Shown here piece after piece: positions 19,217 to 29,073 of a stretch of DNA of 64,000 bases. A program made the translations under genes and the position numbers. Below the pieces are notes generated by a model, which was given only the letters and a program-made list of their open reading frames with translations, made no database searches and was not told the origin of the DNA. Position 1 is the stretch's first letter. Each line of letters starts with the position of its first letter. This DNA comes from Prochlorococcus marinus CUG1435 (GTDB taxonomy: Bacteria > Cyanobacteriota > Cyanobacteriia > PCC-6307 > Cyanobiaceae): positions 558,001 through 622,000 of the forward strand of contig JAEPLP010000001.1 of the NCBI GenBank assembly GCA_017644375.1, given 5' to 3'.

Positions 19217-20755
19217 TCATTGAGACAATATCTCAAATTTTTTCAGTTTTGCATCTCGATAGTAATGATTCAATATTTGTTCATAAGAGAATCCTAATTT
19301 AGCCATTTCAATTGCTCCTGACTGAGATAAACCTACACCATGACCGAAGCCTCCTCCTCTCAAAAGCCATAAATCATCATTTAATTTATTAATAGTAAAC
19401 AAATTACTAGGTATAAAATTTAATACTCGTCGAATATCATCTTTAACAAGAAGAATAGATTTATTACCTTTATCCGTTTGTATTGCCAATTTTGTTACTC
19501 TGCCACTAGGGCCACGTTCAATAGAATTTAAATCCAAAACATCGTCATTAATATTTATAAGTTTGTTTTTAATTAACTTTTCTTTAATTTCAAGACTAGA
19601 AATTTTCTTATTCCACCGAAAAAGAGAATGATTATTCCCATAAAACTGTTCTTTATCAAAATCTAAAAATTTATTTAAATCAGATTTATTTGTAATTGGA
19701 AGTTTAAAAATTTTATTTAATGACTTAGAACCATCAATGATTGAATTGAAATAAGAATAATCGTGAATTTGCCAAGACTCGCCTGAAGTAGCAGATACTC
19801 CGCCATTAGAGCCATGGTAAAAAGCATTTATTGGTTGATTTTTGTAAGTGAGAATTAAATTTGAAGTTGCTTCTATAGCTTTTTGTACGTTTTTATTTGA
19901 AATTTTAGAAGGCTTATAAACTTGACATTGAGTGGTTATACATAAATGATATTTATCCATACTGAATCGATCAGAATTAAATATTGCCCAAGTTCTTGCT
20001 ATAACTGCTTGTGCCTTGAGTGCTTCTAAAGGAGAATTCGGTCCAATTTCATATGGCAAAACACCTGCCAAATAGTCATCAAATTCAATTTTTTGAATTA
20101 ATGTCCAAGTACCATATGAATCTTCTACTAAATAAAAATTTTTACCAAAATTGATACCATTTATTTTTATTTCATCTTGAGCGTAAATATTTATAGGTCC
20201 TTCGAGTTTCATAAAACTATATTCATTTTTGAGAACTGGAGTAATTTGAAAATTTTTTATTTTTCTAGAAATCTTATTTTTTAATTCAAACTCTGGCAGA
20301 TTATCTTCAAATGGAATCCATACTTCCCAATTTTTTGGGTAAGCAACAGTCGTCTCAAATCCTTTATCTATTAGTTTATCTGCTTGTTTTTTTGCTGATT
20401 CATAGCTTGCAAAAGGACCAAAAATAATTCTTTCAATGATTTTTGGATTGTTGATAGGTTGATCAAACCAGGCTATATTAATTTGTTTTGATTTATGTTT
20501 GATACCGTTGGAAGATATTAGCTTTACAAAGCCTTTATCAGTTACAAAGTTAATATTCTTCTTCTTGGAAAAACTATCATTTTTTCCTCCAAGATATTGC
20601 TTTAAACCAATTAAAAATTTTCCTTTTTTAATTTCATTATTAAGTTCAATCTTTTGTAATTCTTCTCCTTTTATAATTGGAGTAAATTTAGTGTTTATAA
20701 ATAAAAGAGAAATACATCCTAAAAATAAGTTTAAAAAGGCAAATTTAAGTTTCAT
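19217..20755 (-). CDS. SpoIID/LytB-domain exported protein
   Basis: A 512-residue protein with an N-terminal hydrophobic segment (FAFLNLFLGCISLLFI) that may be a signal peptide or anchor. A SPOR-like region around residues 90-150 (FGPFASYESAKKQADKLIDK) could bind denuded peptidoglycan. A SpoIID/LytB domain follows, with AQAVIARTWAI, the GGVSATSGE block and the C-terminal GFGHGVGLSQSGA. SpoIID proteins of spore formers are lytic transglycosylases; cyanobacterial members are widely conserved and presumably remodel the wall. It is divergent from rpmI (91 bases between starts). Confidence 0.88.
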   Translation of the reverse strand: MKLKFAFLNLFLGCISLLFINTKFTPIIKGEELQKIELNNEIKKGKFLIGLKQYLGGKNDSFSKKKNINFVTDKGFVKLISSNGIKHKSKQINIAWFDQPINNPKIIERIIFGPFASYESAKKQADKLIDKGFETTVAYPKNWEVWIPFEDNLPEFELKNKISRKIKNFQITPVLKNEYSFMKLEGPINIYAQDEIKINGINFGKNFYLVEDSYGTWTLIQKIEFDDYLAGVLPYEIGPNSPLEALKAQAVIARTWAIFNSDRFSMDKYHLCITTQCQVYKPSKISNKNVQKAIEATSNLILTYKNQPINAFYHGSNGGVSATSGESWQIHDYSYFNSIIDGSKSLNKIFKLPITNKSDLNKFLDFDKEQFYGNNHSLFRWNKKISSLEIKEKLIKNKLININDDVLDLNSIERGPSGRVTKLAIQTDKGNKSILLVKDDIRRVLNFIPSNLFTINKLNDDLWLLRGGGFGHGVGLSQSGAIEMAKLGFSYEQILNHYYRDAKLKKFEILSQ

Positions 20756-20791
20756 AAGTTAAAAATTTCTTTATCAATTAAAAACTTTAAT

Positions 20792-20820
20792 TTGCACCAA
20801 TGCATATAAAGGTTTAGATT
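20792..20820 (+). promoter_or_regulatory. candidate sigma-70-type promoter of rpmI-rplT
   Basis: TTGCAC at 20792-20797 and TAGATT at 20815-20820 are separated by exactly 17 bases. The predicted start site would lie near 20827, leaving a leader of about 20 bases before the rpmI ATG. The match to the -35/-10 consensus is fair. Picocyanobacterial promoters often have weak -35 elements, so this is only a candidate. Confidence 0.4.
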
Positions 20821-20846
20821 ATCCTAATTAAACACATTTGACTTAA

Positions 20847-21044
20847 ATGTCTAAACTAAAAACTCGTAAATCAGCTGCCAAAAGATTTAAAGCTACTGCG
20901 ACGGGTAAATTCATGAGAAGAAGAGCTTTCCATAATCATCTACTTGATCATAAAAGCTCGAAATTAAAAAGACATCTATCAACAAAAGCCGTAGTTGATG
21001 AAAGAGATGCTGATAATGTAAGATTAATGATCCCATACGCATAA
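20847..21044 (+). CDS. rpmI: 50S ribosomal protein L35
   Basis: A 65-residue, strongly basic protein ([15 protein letters not shown] at the start, [14 protein letters not shown] in the middle) of the large ribosomal subunit. Length and sequence are exactly as expected for bacterial L35. It lies 28 bases upstream of rplT on the same strand, the usual pairing. infC, which precedes the pair in many bacteria, is not next to it here, as in other cyanobacteria. There is no clear Shine-Dalgarno. Confidence 0.98.
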
Positions 21045-21072
21045 ATTTTTAACCCATTTTCCTTAGATATTC

Positions 21073-21420
21073 ATGGCACGCGTAAAAAGAGGCAACATAG
21101 CCAGAAAAAGAAGAAACAAAATCTTAAATCTTGCAAAAGGGTTTAGAGGTGGAAACAAAAATCTTTTCAGAACCGCTAATCAAAGAGTCATGAAAGCTCT
21201 TTGTAATGCTTACAGAGATAGAAGGAGAAGAAAAAGAGATTTCAGAAGACTTTGGATTTCTAGAATTAATGCATCAGCAAGAATAAATGGGACTAACTAC
21301 AGCAAGTTAATAAATGGCATGAAAAATTCAGAAATTATCATTAATAGAAAAATGCTTGCTCAATTAGCCCTAAACGATCCAAAGTGTTTTGAAAAAATAG
21401 TTTCTTCCGTTAGTAAGTAG
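21073..21420 (+). CDS. rplT: 50S ribosomal protein L20
   Basis: A 115-residue basic protein that binds 23S rRNA early in assembly. The N-terminal [19 protein letters not shown] and the [18 protein letters not shown] block are diagnostic. It follows rpmI and is probably co-transcribed with it. In some bacteria L20 represses its own operon by binding the leader mRNA; the leader here is too short to show such a structure. Confidence 0.98.
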   Translation: MARVKRGNIARKRRNKILNLAKGFRGGNKNLFRTANQRVMKALCNAYRDRRRRKRDFRRLWISRINASARINGTNYSKLINGMKNSEIIINRKMLAQLALNDPKCFEKIVSSVSK

Positions 21421-21456
21421 AAAAAAGAATATAATCTAGAAAAGTAATTATAAATA

Positions 21457-22014
21457 ATGGAAATATCTTCCTTTCAATCTTATTTAATAATTCTTTTTAT
21501 TGTATTAATAATAATTTCTATTTTTGTATTCAGACAATTTCTAAAAACAAGAAGTGAAGAATTAAATTTAGTGAAATTCGAGCAAAAAGGTTTAGATTCT
21601 CTCACTCAAGCTACCGAATTATATGAATTTGGGTCTATTCAGATAAAAAAAAGATTATATTCTGAAGCTACTAAAACTTTTTTAAAAGCAATTGAAAATT
21701 ATGAAAATGAACCTGATGAAGCCAAAGCGATAATAAATAATGCTTTAGGATTTTCTTATGCTGCTCAAAATGAATTTAAGAAAGCAATTAAACACTACAA
21801 ATCTGCAATAAAATCACTTCCAGAATATCCCATAGCCCTAAATAACCTCGCATCAGCGCAACAGCGTTTACTTGATTACGACTTGGCATATGAAACTTAT
21901 CAAAAGGTTTTGGTGATAGATCCAAACAACCAAACTGCAATTAAAAAAAGTAAGGAGTTAGAAAAAAGAAACAATTATAAACCTTATAAAGGTATTAAAG
22001 ATAAGGGATTTTAA
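21457..22014 (+). CDS. ycf37: membrane-anchored TPR protein, probably Ycf37-like
   Basis: A 185-residue protein with one N-terminal membrane helix (about residues 6-26) and then three tetratricopeptide repeats (about 55-90, 92-125, 126-160; [19 protein letters not shown] is a typical repeat). This plan matches Ycf37, which helps assemble or stabilise photosystem I in cyanobacteria. The assignment rests on architecture, size and remembered sequence pattern, not on a search; other small TPR proteins share the layout. It lies between rplT and thiG, and its stop is two bases before the thiG ATG. Confidence 0.7.
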   Translation: MEISSFQSYLIILFIVLIIISIFVFRQFLKTRSEELNLVKFEQKGLDSLTQATELYEFGSIQIKKRLYSEATKTFLKAIENYENEPDEAKAIINNALGFSYAAQNEFKKAIKHYKSAIKSLPEYPIALNNLASAQQRLLDYDLAYETYQKVLVIDPNNQTAIKKSKELEKRNNYKPYKGIKDKGF

Positions 22015-22016
22015 AT

Positions 22017-22811
22017 ATGGAAAATTATTCTTCTTTACTAATTGGTGGAAAAAAATTTTCCAGTAGATTAATGGTTGGTACTGGCAAATACAAATCTACT
22101 AAAGATATGGTGGAAAGTTTGTCAAATTCTGAAACGGAAATTATAACCGTCGCTGTTAGAAGAATTAAAAATGATCAGACCGGAGAAAATTTACTCGAAA
22201 AGATCAACTGGGGAAAATACTGGATGCTTCCTAATACAGCTGGTTGTGTTAATTCTGATGAGGCAGTCAGAATAGCAATTTTAGGTAGAGAACTTGCAAA
22301 ATTATCTGGTCAAGAAGAAAATAATTTTGTGAAGTTAGAAGTTATTCCTGACAAAAAGTATTTGCTGCCAGATCCAATAGAAACTCTTAAAGCAGCCGAA
22401 ATTTTAATAAAAAAGGGTTTCGCTGTACTACCTTATATCAATGCAGATCCTATTCTTGCAAAAAGACTAGAAGAAATAGGTTGTGCAACTTTAATGCCAT
22501 TGGGCTCGCCCATAGGCTCAGGGCAAGGTTTGTTAAATTTATCAAATATAAGGATAATTATTGAGAATGCAAATGTGCCAGTAATAATTGACGCAGGAAT
22601 TGGGGTACCTAGTGAAGCTTCTCAAGCTATGGAAATTGGAGCTGATGGTGTTTTAATCAATAGTGCAATAGCACAAGCTGCAAATCCTCCTCTAATGGCT
22701 CAAGCGATAAACTATAGTGTGAAAGCTGGCAGGCAAGCTTTTCTGGCAGGAAGAATTAAAAAACAAGACTTTGCAGTAGCAAGTTCGCCAGAAAAAAACA
22801 TATCTATCTAA
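22017..22811 (+). CDS. thiG: thiazole synthase
   Basis: Forms the thiazole phosphate ring of thiamine from deoxyxylulose phosphate, the ThiS thiocarboxylate and dehydroglycine. It is a 264-residue TIM barrel. The family blocks are present: [11 protein letters not shown] at the N-terminus, [38 protein letters not shown] and the phosphate loop [14 protein letters not shown]. It is separated by two bases from the TPR gene upstream, so the two are likely co-transcribed. No thiS or thiO is in the window. Confidence 0.97.
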   Translation: MENYSSLLIGGKKFSSRLMVGTGKYKSTKDMVESLSNSETEIITVAVRRIKNDQTGENLLEKINWGKYWMLPNTAGCVNSDEAVRIAILGRELAKLSGQEENNFVKLEVIPDKKYLLPDPIETLKAAEILIKKGFAVLPYINADPILAKRLEEIGCATLMPLGSPIGSGQGLLNLSNIRIIIENANVPVIIDAGIGVPSEASQAMEIGADGVLINSAIAQAANPPLMAQAINYSVKAGRQAFLAGRIKKQDFAVASSPEKNISI

Positions 22812-22980
22812 TTCTTAAATTGAGAAAAGTTTAAAAAGAAAGTAAAAATTTATTATTTGCTTTTATTTATCGTATTAAGAAAGAAGATTTGAAACTATTT
22901 ACAATGTTTTTTCGCAAAGTGGAAGCACACTGTAGTAATTTAATAAATATATTATGAATCTTTTAATTCTGGAGTTCTGA

Positions 22981-24174
22981 GTGAAAGTTATTGTTCTAGG
23001 TGGAGATGGTTTTTGCGGTTGGCCTTGTGCGGTGAATTTAGCAGAGCAAAATCATGATGTTATTATTGTCGACAATTTAAGTCGTAGAAAAATTGATATT
23101 GATCTAGAGGTAGAATCTTTAACTCCAATTGCTTCGATAACAGAACGACTTTCTGCATGGGAAGAGATTGGGGGTAAGCCTATGAGATTTCTTAATATGG
23201 ATATCTCTAAACAATATCAAAAATTGCTCAATTTGCTAATTGATGAAAAACCAGATTCTGTGATCCATTTTGCAGAACAAAGAGCAGCACCTTACTCGAT
23301 GAAATCCAGTTTCACCAAAAGATATACAGTAGATAATAATGTTAATGGCACCCACAACCTTCTTGCTGCAATAGTAGAGAGTAATTTAGATATTCATGTT
23401 GTTCATTTAGGAACAATGGGGGTCTATGGGTATGGATCACATAGAGGTGCAACAATTCCAGAAGGTTATCTAAAAGTTGAAGTTCCACAACCAGATGGAA
23501 GCCGATTTGAAGAAGAAATATTACACCCGGCGAGTCCAGGTAGTGTTTACCATATGACTAAAACCTTAGATCAATTATTATTTCTTTACTACAACAAAAA
23601 TGATCTTGTAAGGATTACTGATTTGCATCAAGGCATTGTTTGGGGAACAAATACAGAAGCAACTTTAAAAGATCCTAGATTGACAAACCGATTTGACTAT
23701 GACGGAGATTATGGAACTGTTTTAAACAGATTTCTAATGCAAGCTGCAATTGGATATCCATTAAGTGTACATGGGACAGGCGGGCAAACAAGAGCATTTA
23801 TACATATAAAAGACTCTGTAAAATGCGTACAACTTGCTCTTGAAAATCCTCCAAAATCTGGAGAAAGAGTCAAAATCTTTAATCAAATGACTGAGAGTCA
23901 TCAAGTTGGAGAACTAGCTAAAAAAGTAGCTTCTCTAACAGGAGCTGATATTAATTATTTACCAAATCCAAGGAATGAAGCGGTAGAAAATGATCTAATT
24001 GTTGATAATAAATGTTTTATAGAATTAGGTTTAAACCCAACGACTCTTGATAATGGCTTATTAGAAGAAGTTGTTGAAGTTGCCAAAAAATACTCCAATA
24101 GATGTGATCTTAAGCGCATACCTTGTGTTTCATCCTGGACTAAAAAACAAGCTGAGGCAATAAAGACAAATTAA
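22981..24174 (+). CDS. sqdB: UDP-sulfoquinovose synthase
   Basis: Makes UDP-sulfoquinovose from UDP-glucose and sulfite, the head-group donor for sulfolipid SQDG of thylakoid membranes. It is an extended SDR protein of 397 residues with the NAD motif GGDGFCGWP at 8-16, the HFAEQRAAPYSM block, and the catalytic YHMTK (Tyr and Lys, about 186-190) typical of SqdB. The start is GTG at 22981 with GGAG about 5 bases upstream. The next gene is sqdX, 27 bases on, so the two sulfolipid genes form one unit. SQDG replaces phospholipid in phosphate-poor water. Confidence 0.97.
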   Translation: MKVIVLGGDGFCGWPCAVNLAEQNHDVIIVDNLSRRKIDIDLEVESLTPIASITERLSAWEEIGGKPMRFLNMDISKQYQKLLNLLIDEKPDSVIHFAEQRAAPYSMKSSFTKRYTVDNNVNGTHNLLAAIVESNLDIHVVHLGTMGVYGYGSHRGATIPEGYLKVEVPQPDGSRFEEEILHPASPGSVYHMTKTLDQLLFLYYNKNDLVRITDLHQGIVWGTNTEATLKDPRLTNRFDYDGDYGTVLNRFLMQAAIGYPLSVHGTGGQTRAFIHIKDSVKCVQLALENPPKSGERVKIFNQMTESHQVGELAKKVASLTGADINYLPNPRNEAVENDLIVDNKCFIELGLNPTTLDNGLLEEVVEVAKKYSNRCDLKRIPCVSSWTKKQAEAIKTN

Positions 24175-24201
24175 AATTTCTAAAATAGTTACCTTAAGAA
24201 A

Positions 24202-25335
24202 GTGAAAATTGCATTGTTTACTGAAACTTTTTTACCTAAAGTTGATGGCATAGTCACAAGACTGACTAAAACGATTGAATTTTTAATAAAAAATGGTGAT
24301 GAAGTTATAATTTTTTGTCCAGAAGGGTGTCCAGAATCATATATGGGTGCAACTGTAGTTGGAGTTGCTGCAATGCCATTACCCTTATACCCAGAGTTAA
24401 AGCTTGGTTTACCGGGTCCTGCAGTCTCAGATAAGTTAGAAAAATTTAATCCAGATTTGATACATGTTGTTAATCCAGCTGTACTTGGCTTAGGTGGCAT
24501 ATGGTTAGCGAAAACTAATAATATTCCTTTAATTGCCAGTTACCATACTCATCTTCCAAAATATCTGGAACATTACGGTATGGGTATGTTAGAGCCACTT
24601 TTATGGGAATTACTTAAAGCAGCTCATAATCAAGCCTTGTTAAATTTATGTACTTCCACCGCTATGGTAAATGAGTTAAAAGATAAAGGTATTCAAAGGA
24701 CTGCTCTATGGCAAAGGGGAGTAGATACTTTCAATTTCAGACCAGATTTGAGAAGTGAGAAAATGAGAAAAAAATTATTTGGGGAATATAACGACGCTAA
24801 TTACTTATTAATTTATGTAGGAAGATTATCAGCAGAAAAACAAATTGAGAGAATTAAACCAGTCTTAGAAAGTATTCCTAATGCTTGCCTAGCACTTGTA
24901 GGTGACGGACCATATAGAAACCAGCTTGAAAAAATCTTCGAAAATACAAAGACTAATTTCATAGGATACTTATCTGGCGATGAACTTGCTAGCGCCTATG
25001 CCTCTGGAGATATATTTTTATTTCCATCTAGTACAGAAACACTTGGGTTAGTTTTGCTAGAAGCAATGGCAGCAGGATGTCCAGTTATCGGAGCCAACAA
25101 GGGGGGGATACCAGATATTATTAGCGATGGGATTAATGGTTGTTTATATGATCCTGATGAAAAAGATAATGGGGAACAAAGTTTGATTAAAGCGACAAAA
25201 AAAATTCTAGAAAATGAAGATAAAAGAGAAGTTATGAGAAAAGAGGCACGAAACGAAGCAGAAAAATGGGATTGGAATCAAGCAACACTACAACTGCAAA
25301 ACTATTATGCAGATACTCTCAAAGAAATAGATTAA
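24202..25335 (+). CDS. sqdX: sulfoquinovosyldiacylglycerol synthase
   Basis: A GT4-family glycosyltransferase of 377 residues that transfers sulfoquinovose to diacylglycerol. The N-terminal TFLPKVDGIVTRL, the acceptor-side YHTHLPKYLEHYG and the C-terminal donor-site block STETLGLVLLEAMAAGCPV (the E-x7-E motif of GT4 enzymes) are all present. The start is GTG at 24202. Its place immediately after sqdB decides between SqdX and other GT4 mannosyltransferases. Confidence 0.95.
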   Translation: MKIALFTETFLPKVDGIVTRLTKTIEFLIKNGDEVIIFCPEGCPESYMGATVVGVAAMPLPLYPELKLGLPGPAVSDKLEKFNPDLIHVVNPAVLGLGGIWLAKTNNIPLIASYHTHLPKYLEHYGMGMLEPLLWELLKAAHNQALLNLCTSTAMVNELKDKGIQRTALWQRGVDTFNFRPDLRSEKMRKKLFGEYNDANYLLIYVGRLSAEKQIERIKPVLESIPNACLALVGDGPYRNQLEKIFENTKTNFIGYLSGDELASAYASGDIFLFPSSTETLGLVLLEAMAAGCPVIGANKGGIPDIISDGINGCLYDPDEKDNGEQSLIKATKKILENEDKREVMRKEARNEAEKWDWNQATLQLQNYYADTLKEID

Positions 25336-25347
25336 AATTAATCTTAA

Positions 25348-25596
25348 TTATGCTACGTGTGGAGGCGTAGGATTATTATACGAACTTAAAGGAAGTATTA
25401 GAGTAGCGATATTTTGATTCTTTTCAGGCCTTTTTTTCTTAGAGAATTTTTTGCCAAAGGGTACTCTTATAACATTAGTTCCCTCAATGGAACAAATGTT
25501 TGAGTTATCTCCTGAAAAATTATTGCCAAAATTTGGTAAATCTACATTTTTAACTGGCAAGTGCTTAACATTACCAGATTTAAAATCTTTGGTCAT
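25348..25596 (-). CDS. small hypothetical protein
   Basis: An open frame of 82 residues from an ATG at 25596 in the otherwise empty stretch between the sqdX and gcvP ends. The product is basic in the middle (FGKKFSKKKRPEKNQN) and hydrophilic elsewhere, with no membrane segment or recognised domain. A GAAG lies just before the ATG. A 62-codon frame on the other strand overlaps it, but this one is longer and has the more protein-like composition. I do not recognise it; it may be a picocyanobacteria-specific gene. It is convergent with sqdX. Confidence 0.55.
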   Translation of the reverse strand: MTKDFKSGNVKHLPVKNVDLPNFGNNFSGDNSNICSIEGTNVIRVPFGKKFSKKKRPEKNQNIATLILPLSSYNNPTPPHVA

Positions 25597-25711
25597 AGCT
25601 TCAAATACCCCAAAAAAATTTGATGCTCGAATATTTTAATAAAAAAATTTAAAAAAATTCTATAAGAAAATATTAAATTTTTATTCTCACTGATAATAAC
25701 TAAGTAAATAT

Positions 25712-25727
25712 AAGGACGCTAGTCCTT
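25712..25727 (-). terminator. gcvP: hairpin just after gcvP
   Basis: AAGGAC-GCTA-GTCCTT is a perfect six-base-pair stem with a four-base loop. It begins at the first bases after the gcvP coding region on the minus strand and touches its stop codon. The downstream tract is AT-rich (ATATTTACTT on the transcript side) but not a clean U run. It probably ends or stabilises the gcvH-gcvP transcript. Confidence 0.5.
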
Positions 25728-28636
25728 TAAGCACATTTTTTTTCTTCGAAAATCTCGCCTTGATTTACATTGCAAGAACAGATTAAATTGCGATCGCCAT
25801 ATGCATTATTGATCCTAGAAACTGAAGACCAAAACTTAATAGACGTTGGCGTTTTATAAGGAAAAGAAGCTTTTTCTTTTGAATAAGGATAATGCCAATT
25901 ATCAGCAATTAACTCTTTCAGCGTATGGGGAGCGTTACTTATTACATTATTATTCTTTAATGCAACATTTTTTTCTATTTCGCTGATTTCTTCTCCAATC
26001 AATAGCATAGCTTCGCAAAATCTATCCAATTCAACCAAACTTTCACTTTCAGTAGGCTCTATCATTACCGTCTCTGGAACAGGCCAACTTATAGTTGGGG
26101 CATGAAAACTATAATCTATTAATCGTTTAGCTAAATCATTTACGCTCAAACCAGTTTTGGATTTTAAATCCCTGAAATCTAAAATACATTCATGTGCGAC
26201 AAAATTATTTTTTCCTTTATAAAGAATCTTAAATTTATGCTTTAAAGAATGCGCAATATAATTTGCAGATAAAATTGCATGCGCAGTTGCTTTCCTTAAA
26301 CCACTAAGACCAGCCATTTTTATATACATCCAACTTATTGGAAGAATACTTGCACTCCCATGCTTGGCAGAAGATACGTAATTGGAGCTAATAGATAAAT
26401 TATTATCCATTAAAGAATGAGTAGGAAGAAATTGGCTTAAAGTTTCTGATGCAGCAACTGGACCTACTCCTGGGCCACCACCTCCATGTGGAATGCAGAA
26501 TGTTTTATGTAAATTCAAATGACAAACATCAACACCATAATTCCCCGGTTTACATAATCCAACCTGAGCGTTCAAATTTGCTCCATCTAAATAGACAAAT
26601 CCTCCCACAGAGTGAATTAAATCACATATCTTTCTGATTTGTAATTCAAAAACTCCATGAGTAGAGGGATAAGTCAACATAAGAGCCCCTATTTGGTTAT
26701 TAAATTTCTTGACCTTGATTGACAAATCTTCAAAATCAATATTTCCTTCGTCATCACATTCAACAGTTAAAACTTCAAAACCTGCCATAACTGCACTAGC
26801 AGGATTTGTTCCATGGGCACTTTTTGGAATTAAACATTTTTTTCTTGACAGTTCACCTTTTGATTCAAAATAAGAATTTATTGCCAATAAACCTGCAAAC
26901 TCTCCTTGAGAGCCTGCATTTGGTTGAAAAGAAACTGATTTTAAACCAACAATCTCACTTATCCATTTTTCTAGGTCAGATATAATTTTTGAATAGCCTT
27001 TAGTTTGATCTCGTGGTGAAAAAGGATGAATGGAAGATAAATTAGCCCAAGAGACTGGATTTAACTCTGCTGCAGAATTTAATTTCATGGTACAGCTTCC
27101 CAATGGCATCATCCCATCTACCAAAGAAAAATCTTTTTCTGCAAGTCGGAATATATATCTCATTAATTCAGTTTCACTTTGGTAATTTGTGAATATATCT
27201 TGCTGCATCCATGCACTGGATCTCAAAGCTAAACTTTCAAGATGAAATTCTTTATCAAATTTTATTTGCTCTAAATCTTCTTCTTTTTCTATGAGGTTTG
27301 CTATGAAAGTCAAAATATCTTTTATTTCTTTTTCATTACTAAGCTCATCTAAAGAGATCCCAAAGCCAGTTGAATTTTCAATAGTTGATCCCAACGGCAA
27401 AATTCTTAAGTTATAGCCATTTTTTAGAGCTTCTTTATGGATCCTCTGGGAGTGCTCAGAATAAACATCAACACTATCAAATCTAATCCCATCAGGAATA
27501 TCAAAACCCAAAGCAGCTAAACTTGATTCTAAATTTATTCTCAACTCAACTAATCTCTTAGCAATTTGGGTTAATCCGGAGGGTCCATGATAAATAGCAT
27601 AAAAAGAAGAAATTATGGCTAACAAAGATTGAGCAGTGCAAATATTACTAGTGGCCTTTTCCCTTCGAATATGTTGCTCTCTTGTTTGCAATGCTAGTCT
27701 TAGAGACTTTTCTCCATTTTTAGATAGAGTTTGCCCAACAATTCTTCCGGGTATCAGCCTTTTATATTTTTCACTACAAGCAAAATATGCTGCATGGGGG
27801 CCACCAAAACCCAATGGAACTCCAAATCTTTGCATACTTCCCACTGCTACATCGACACCAAATTCAGAAATTGGTTTAATCAAAACTTGTGCTAGTGGAT
27901 CAATACATGCCGTAACAATAATTTCTGATCTATGTGCTTGAGATATTAAGAATGTAGGATCATATAATTCTCCATTTTTACCAGGTAATTGCAACAACAT
28001 TCCAAAAACATCATCATGATTAGGAAGGTTACTTTGAGTAAAGCGTTTTAAGGATATTCCCAAAGGTTTTGCTCTGGTTTGTAGAACATTAAAAGTATGA
28101 TCAAAAACGTTTGACTCCACTAAGTACACTTTTGAAGATTTATTTTTTCTTGCAGCAAAACTCATGGCCATAGCTTCTGCAGCAGCAGTACCCTCATCCA
28201 ACAAAGATGCATTGGCGACAGGGAATCCTGTTAGTTCACAAACAATAGTCTGAAAATTAAATAGAGCTTCTAATCTTCCTTGTGCAATTTCTGCTTGATA
28301 TGGAGTATAAGACGTGTACCACCTTGGATTTTCAAGAACATGTCTTTGGATTACTTTAGGCATATGATTGTCATAATAACCAAGGCCTATAAGTGATCTC
28401 ATTTTAGTATTTTTATTCGCAATCTCTTCTAATTCATTTAAGGCCTCAATTTCTGAACAACCTTGAGGCAATATTTCTGAAGATTTATCTTTAAGCTGAA
28501 TATCTTCAGGAATAACTTGATTTATAAATTGATCAATATTGTTAAAACCAAGCTTGTTCAGCATGACTCTTTCATCATTATCTCCTAACCCAAGATGCCT
28601 ATCTATAAACAAATCAGACCCAAATTTGGATGTCAT
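25727..28636 (-). CDS. gcvP: glycine dehydrogenase (decarboxylating), P-protein
   Basis: The P-protein of the glycine cleavage system, which decarboxylates glycine and loads the aminomethyl group onto the lipoyl arm of GcvH; in cyanobacteria it serves photorespiratory glycine. At 969 residues it is the full-length fused form (both halves in one chain). The PLP lysine is in LNLHKTFCIPHGGGGPG in the C-terminal half, with PLGSCTMKLN and the SAHGTNPASA blocks before it. It follows gcvH by 45 bases on the same strand. gcvT is elsewhere, near 46.5 kb. Confidence 0.98.
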   Translation of the reverse strand: MTSKFGSDLFIDRHLGLGDNDERVMLNKLGFNNIDQFINQVIPEDIQLKDKSSEILPQGCSEIEALNELEEIANKNTKMRSLIGLGYYDNHMPKVIQRHVLENPRWYTSYTPYQAEIAQGRLEALFNFQTIVCELTGFPVANASLLDEGTAAAEAMAMSFAARKNKSSKVYLVESNVFDHTFNVLQTRAKPLGISLKRFTQSNLPNHDDVFGMLLQLPGKNGELYDPTFLISQAHRSEIIVTACIDPLAQVLIKPISEFGVDVAVGSMQRFGVPLGFGGPHAAYFACSEKYKRLIPGRIVGQTLSKNGEKSLRLALQTREQHIRREKATSNICTAQSLLAIISSFYAIYHGPSGLTQIAKRLVELRINLESSLAALGFDIPDGIRFDSVDVYSEHSQRIHKEALKNGYNLRILPLGSTIENSTGFGISLDELSNEKEIKDILTFIANLIEKEEDLEQIKFDKEFHLESLALRSSAWMQQDIFTNYQSETELMRYIFRLAEKDFSLVDGMMPLGSCTMKLNSAAELNPVSWANLSSIHPFSPRDQTKGYSKIISDLEKWISEIVGLKSVSFQPNAGSQGEFAGLLAINSYFESKGELSRKKCLIPKSAHGTNPASAVMAGFEVLTVECDDEGNIDFEDLSIKVKKFNNQIGALMLTYPSTHGVFELQIRKICDLIHSVGGFVYLDGANLNAQVGLCKPGNYGVDVCHLNLHKTFCIPHGGGGPGVGPVAASETLSQFLPTHSLMDNNLSISSNYVSSAKHGSASILPISWMYIKMAGLSGLRKATAHAILSANYIAHSLKHKFKILYKGKNNFVAHECILDFRDLKSKTGLSVNDLAKRLIDYSFHAPTISWPVPETVMIEPTESESLVELDRFCEAMLLIGEEISEIEKNVALKNNNVISNAPHTLKELIADNWHYPYSKEKASFPYKTPTSIKFWSSVSRINNAYGDRNLICSCNVNQGEIFEEKKCA

Positions 28637-28681
28637 ATTAAAATATTTTTCTTTAAAATAGCTCTTTTTAAAAAGTTTGCC

Positions 28682-29071
28682 TTATTTTGGTACAACCTTT
28701 AATTGATATTCCTCAGAAGTCATCAAATCAGCAATCGATGCTTTTGATTCTGGTTTCAAAATTACTAACCAACCGTCTCCAATCGGATCATTCTGTAAAA
28801 GCTCAGGGTTCTCAATAACACTTTCATTTACAGATACTATTTCTCCTGAAAAAGGCAGATAGACTTCCTCTACGGCCTTAACTGATTCTATTGTTCCAAA
28901 AGTCTCGCCTTTCTCTAAAGTCGCCCCTTCATCAGCTAATTCAACAAAAACAATATCTCCTAATTGATCTATAGCGAATTCACTAACTCCAATTTTTAAT
29001 AATCCATTTTCTTCCAAGACATATTCATGAGTATCAGCATAGTTGAGGTTGTCTGGAAACTTGTAAGACAT
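28682..29071 (-). CDS. gcvH: glycine cleavage system H protein
   Basis: The lipoyl carrier of glycine cleavage, 129 residues. The lipoylated lysine is Lys65 within GTIESVKAVEEVYLP, and the barrel-sandwich hybrid blocks GDIVFVELADEGATL and NESVIENPELLQNDP are typical. It lies between the PLP lyase-like gene (two bases upstream) and gcvP, so the three are likely one transcript. Confidence 0.98.
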   Translation of the reverse strand: MSYKFPDNLNYADTHEYVLEENGLLKIGVSEFAIDQLGDIVFVELADEGATLEKGETFGTIESVKAVEEVYLPFSGEIVSVNESVIENPELLQNDPIGDGWLVILKPESKASIADLMTSEEYQLKVVPK

Positions 29072-29073
29072 GA

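Noticed and set aside
22904-22957. Open frame of 17 codons (MFFRKVEAHC...) upstream of sqdB
   Set aside because: No ribosome-binding sequence and very short; more likely leader or promoter DNA.
25451-25639. Plus-strand frame of 62 codons opposite the small gene at 25348-25596
   Set aside because: Shorter than the minus-strand frame and overlapped by it; at most one is likely real.
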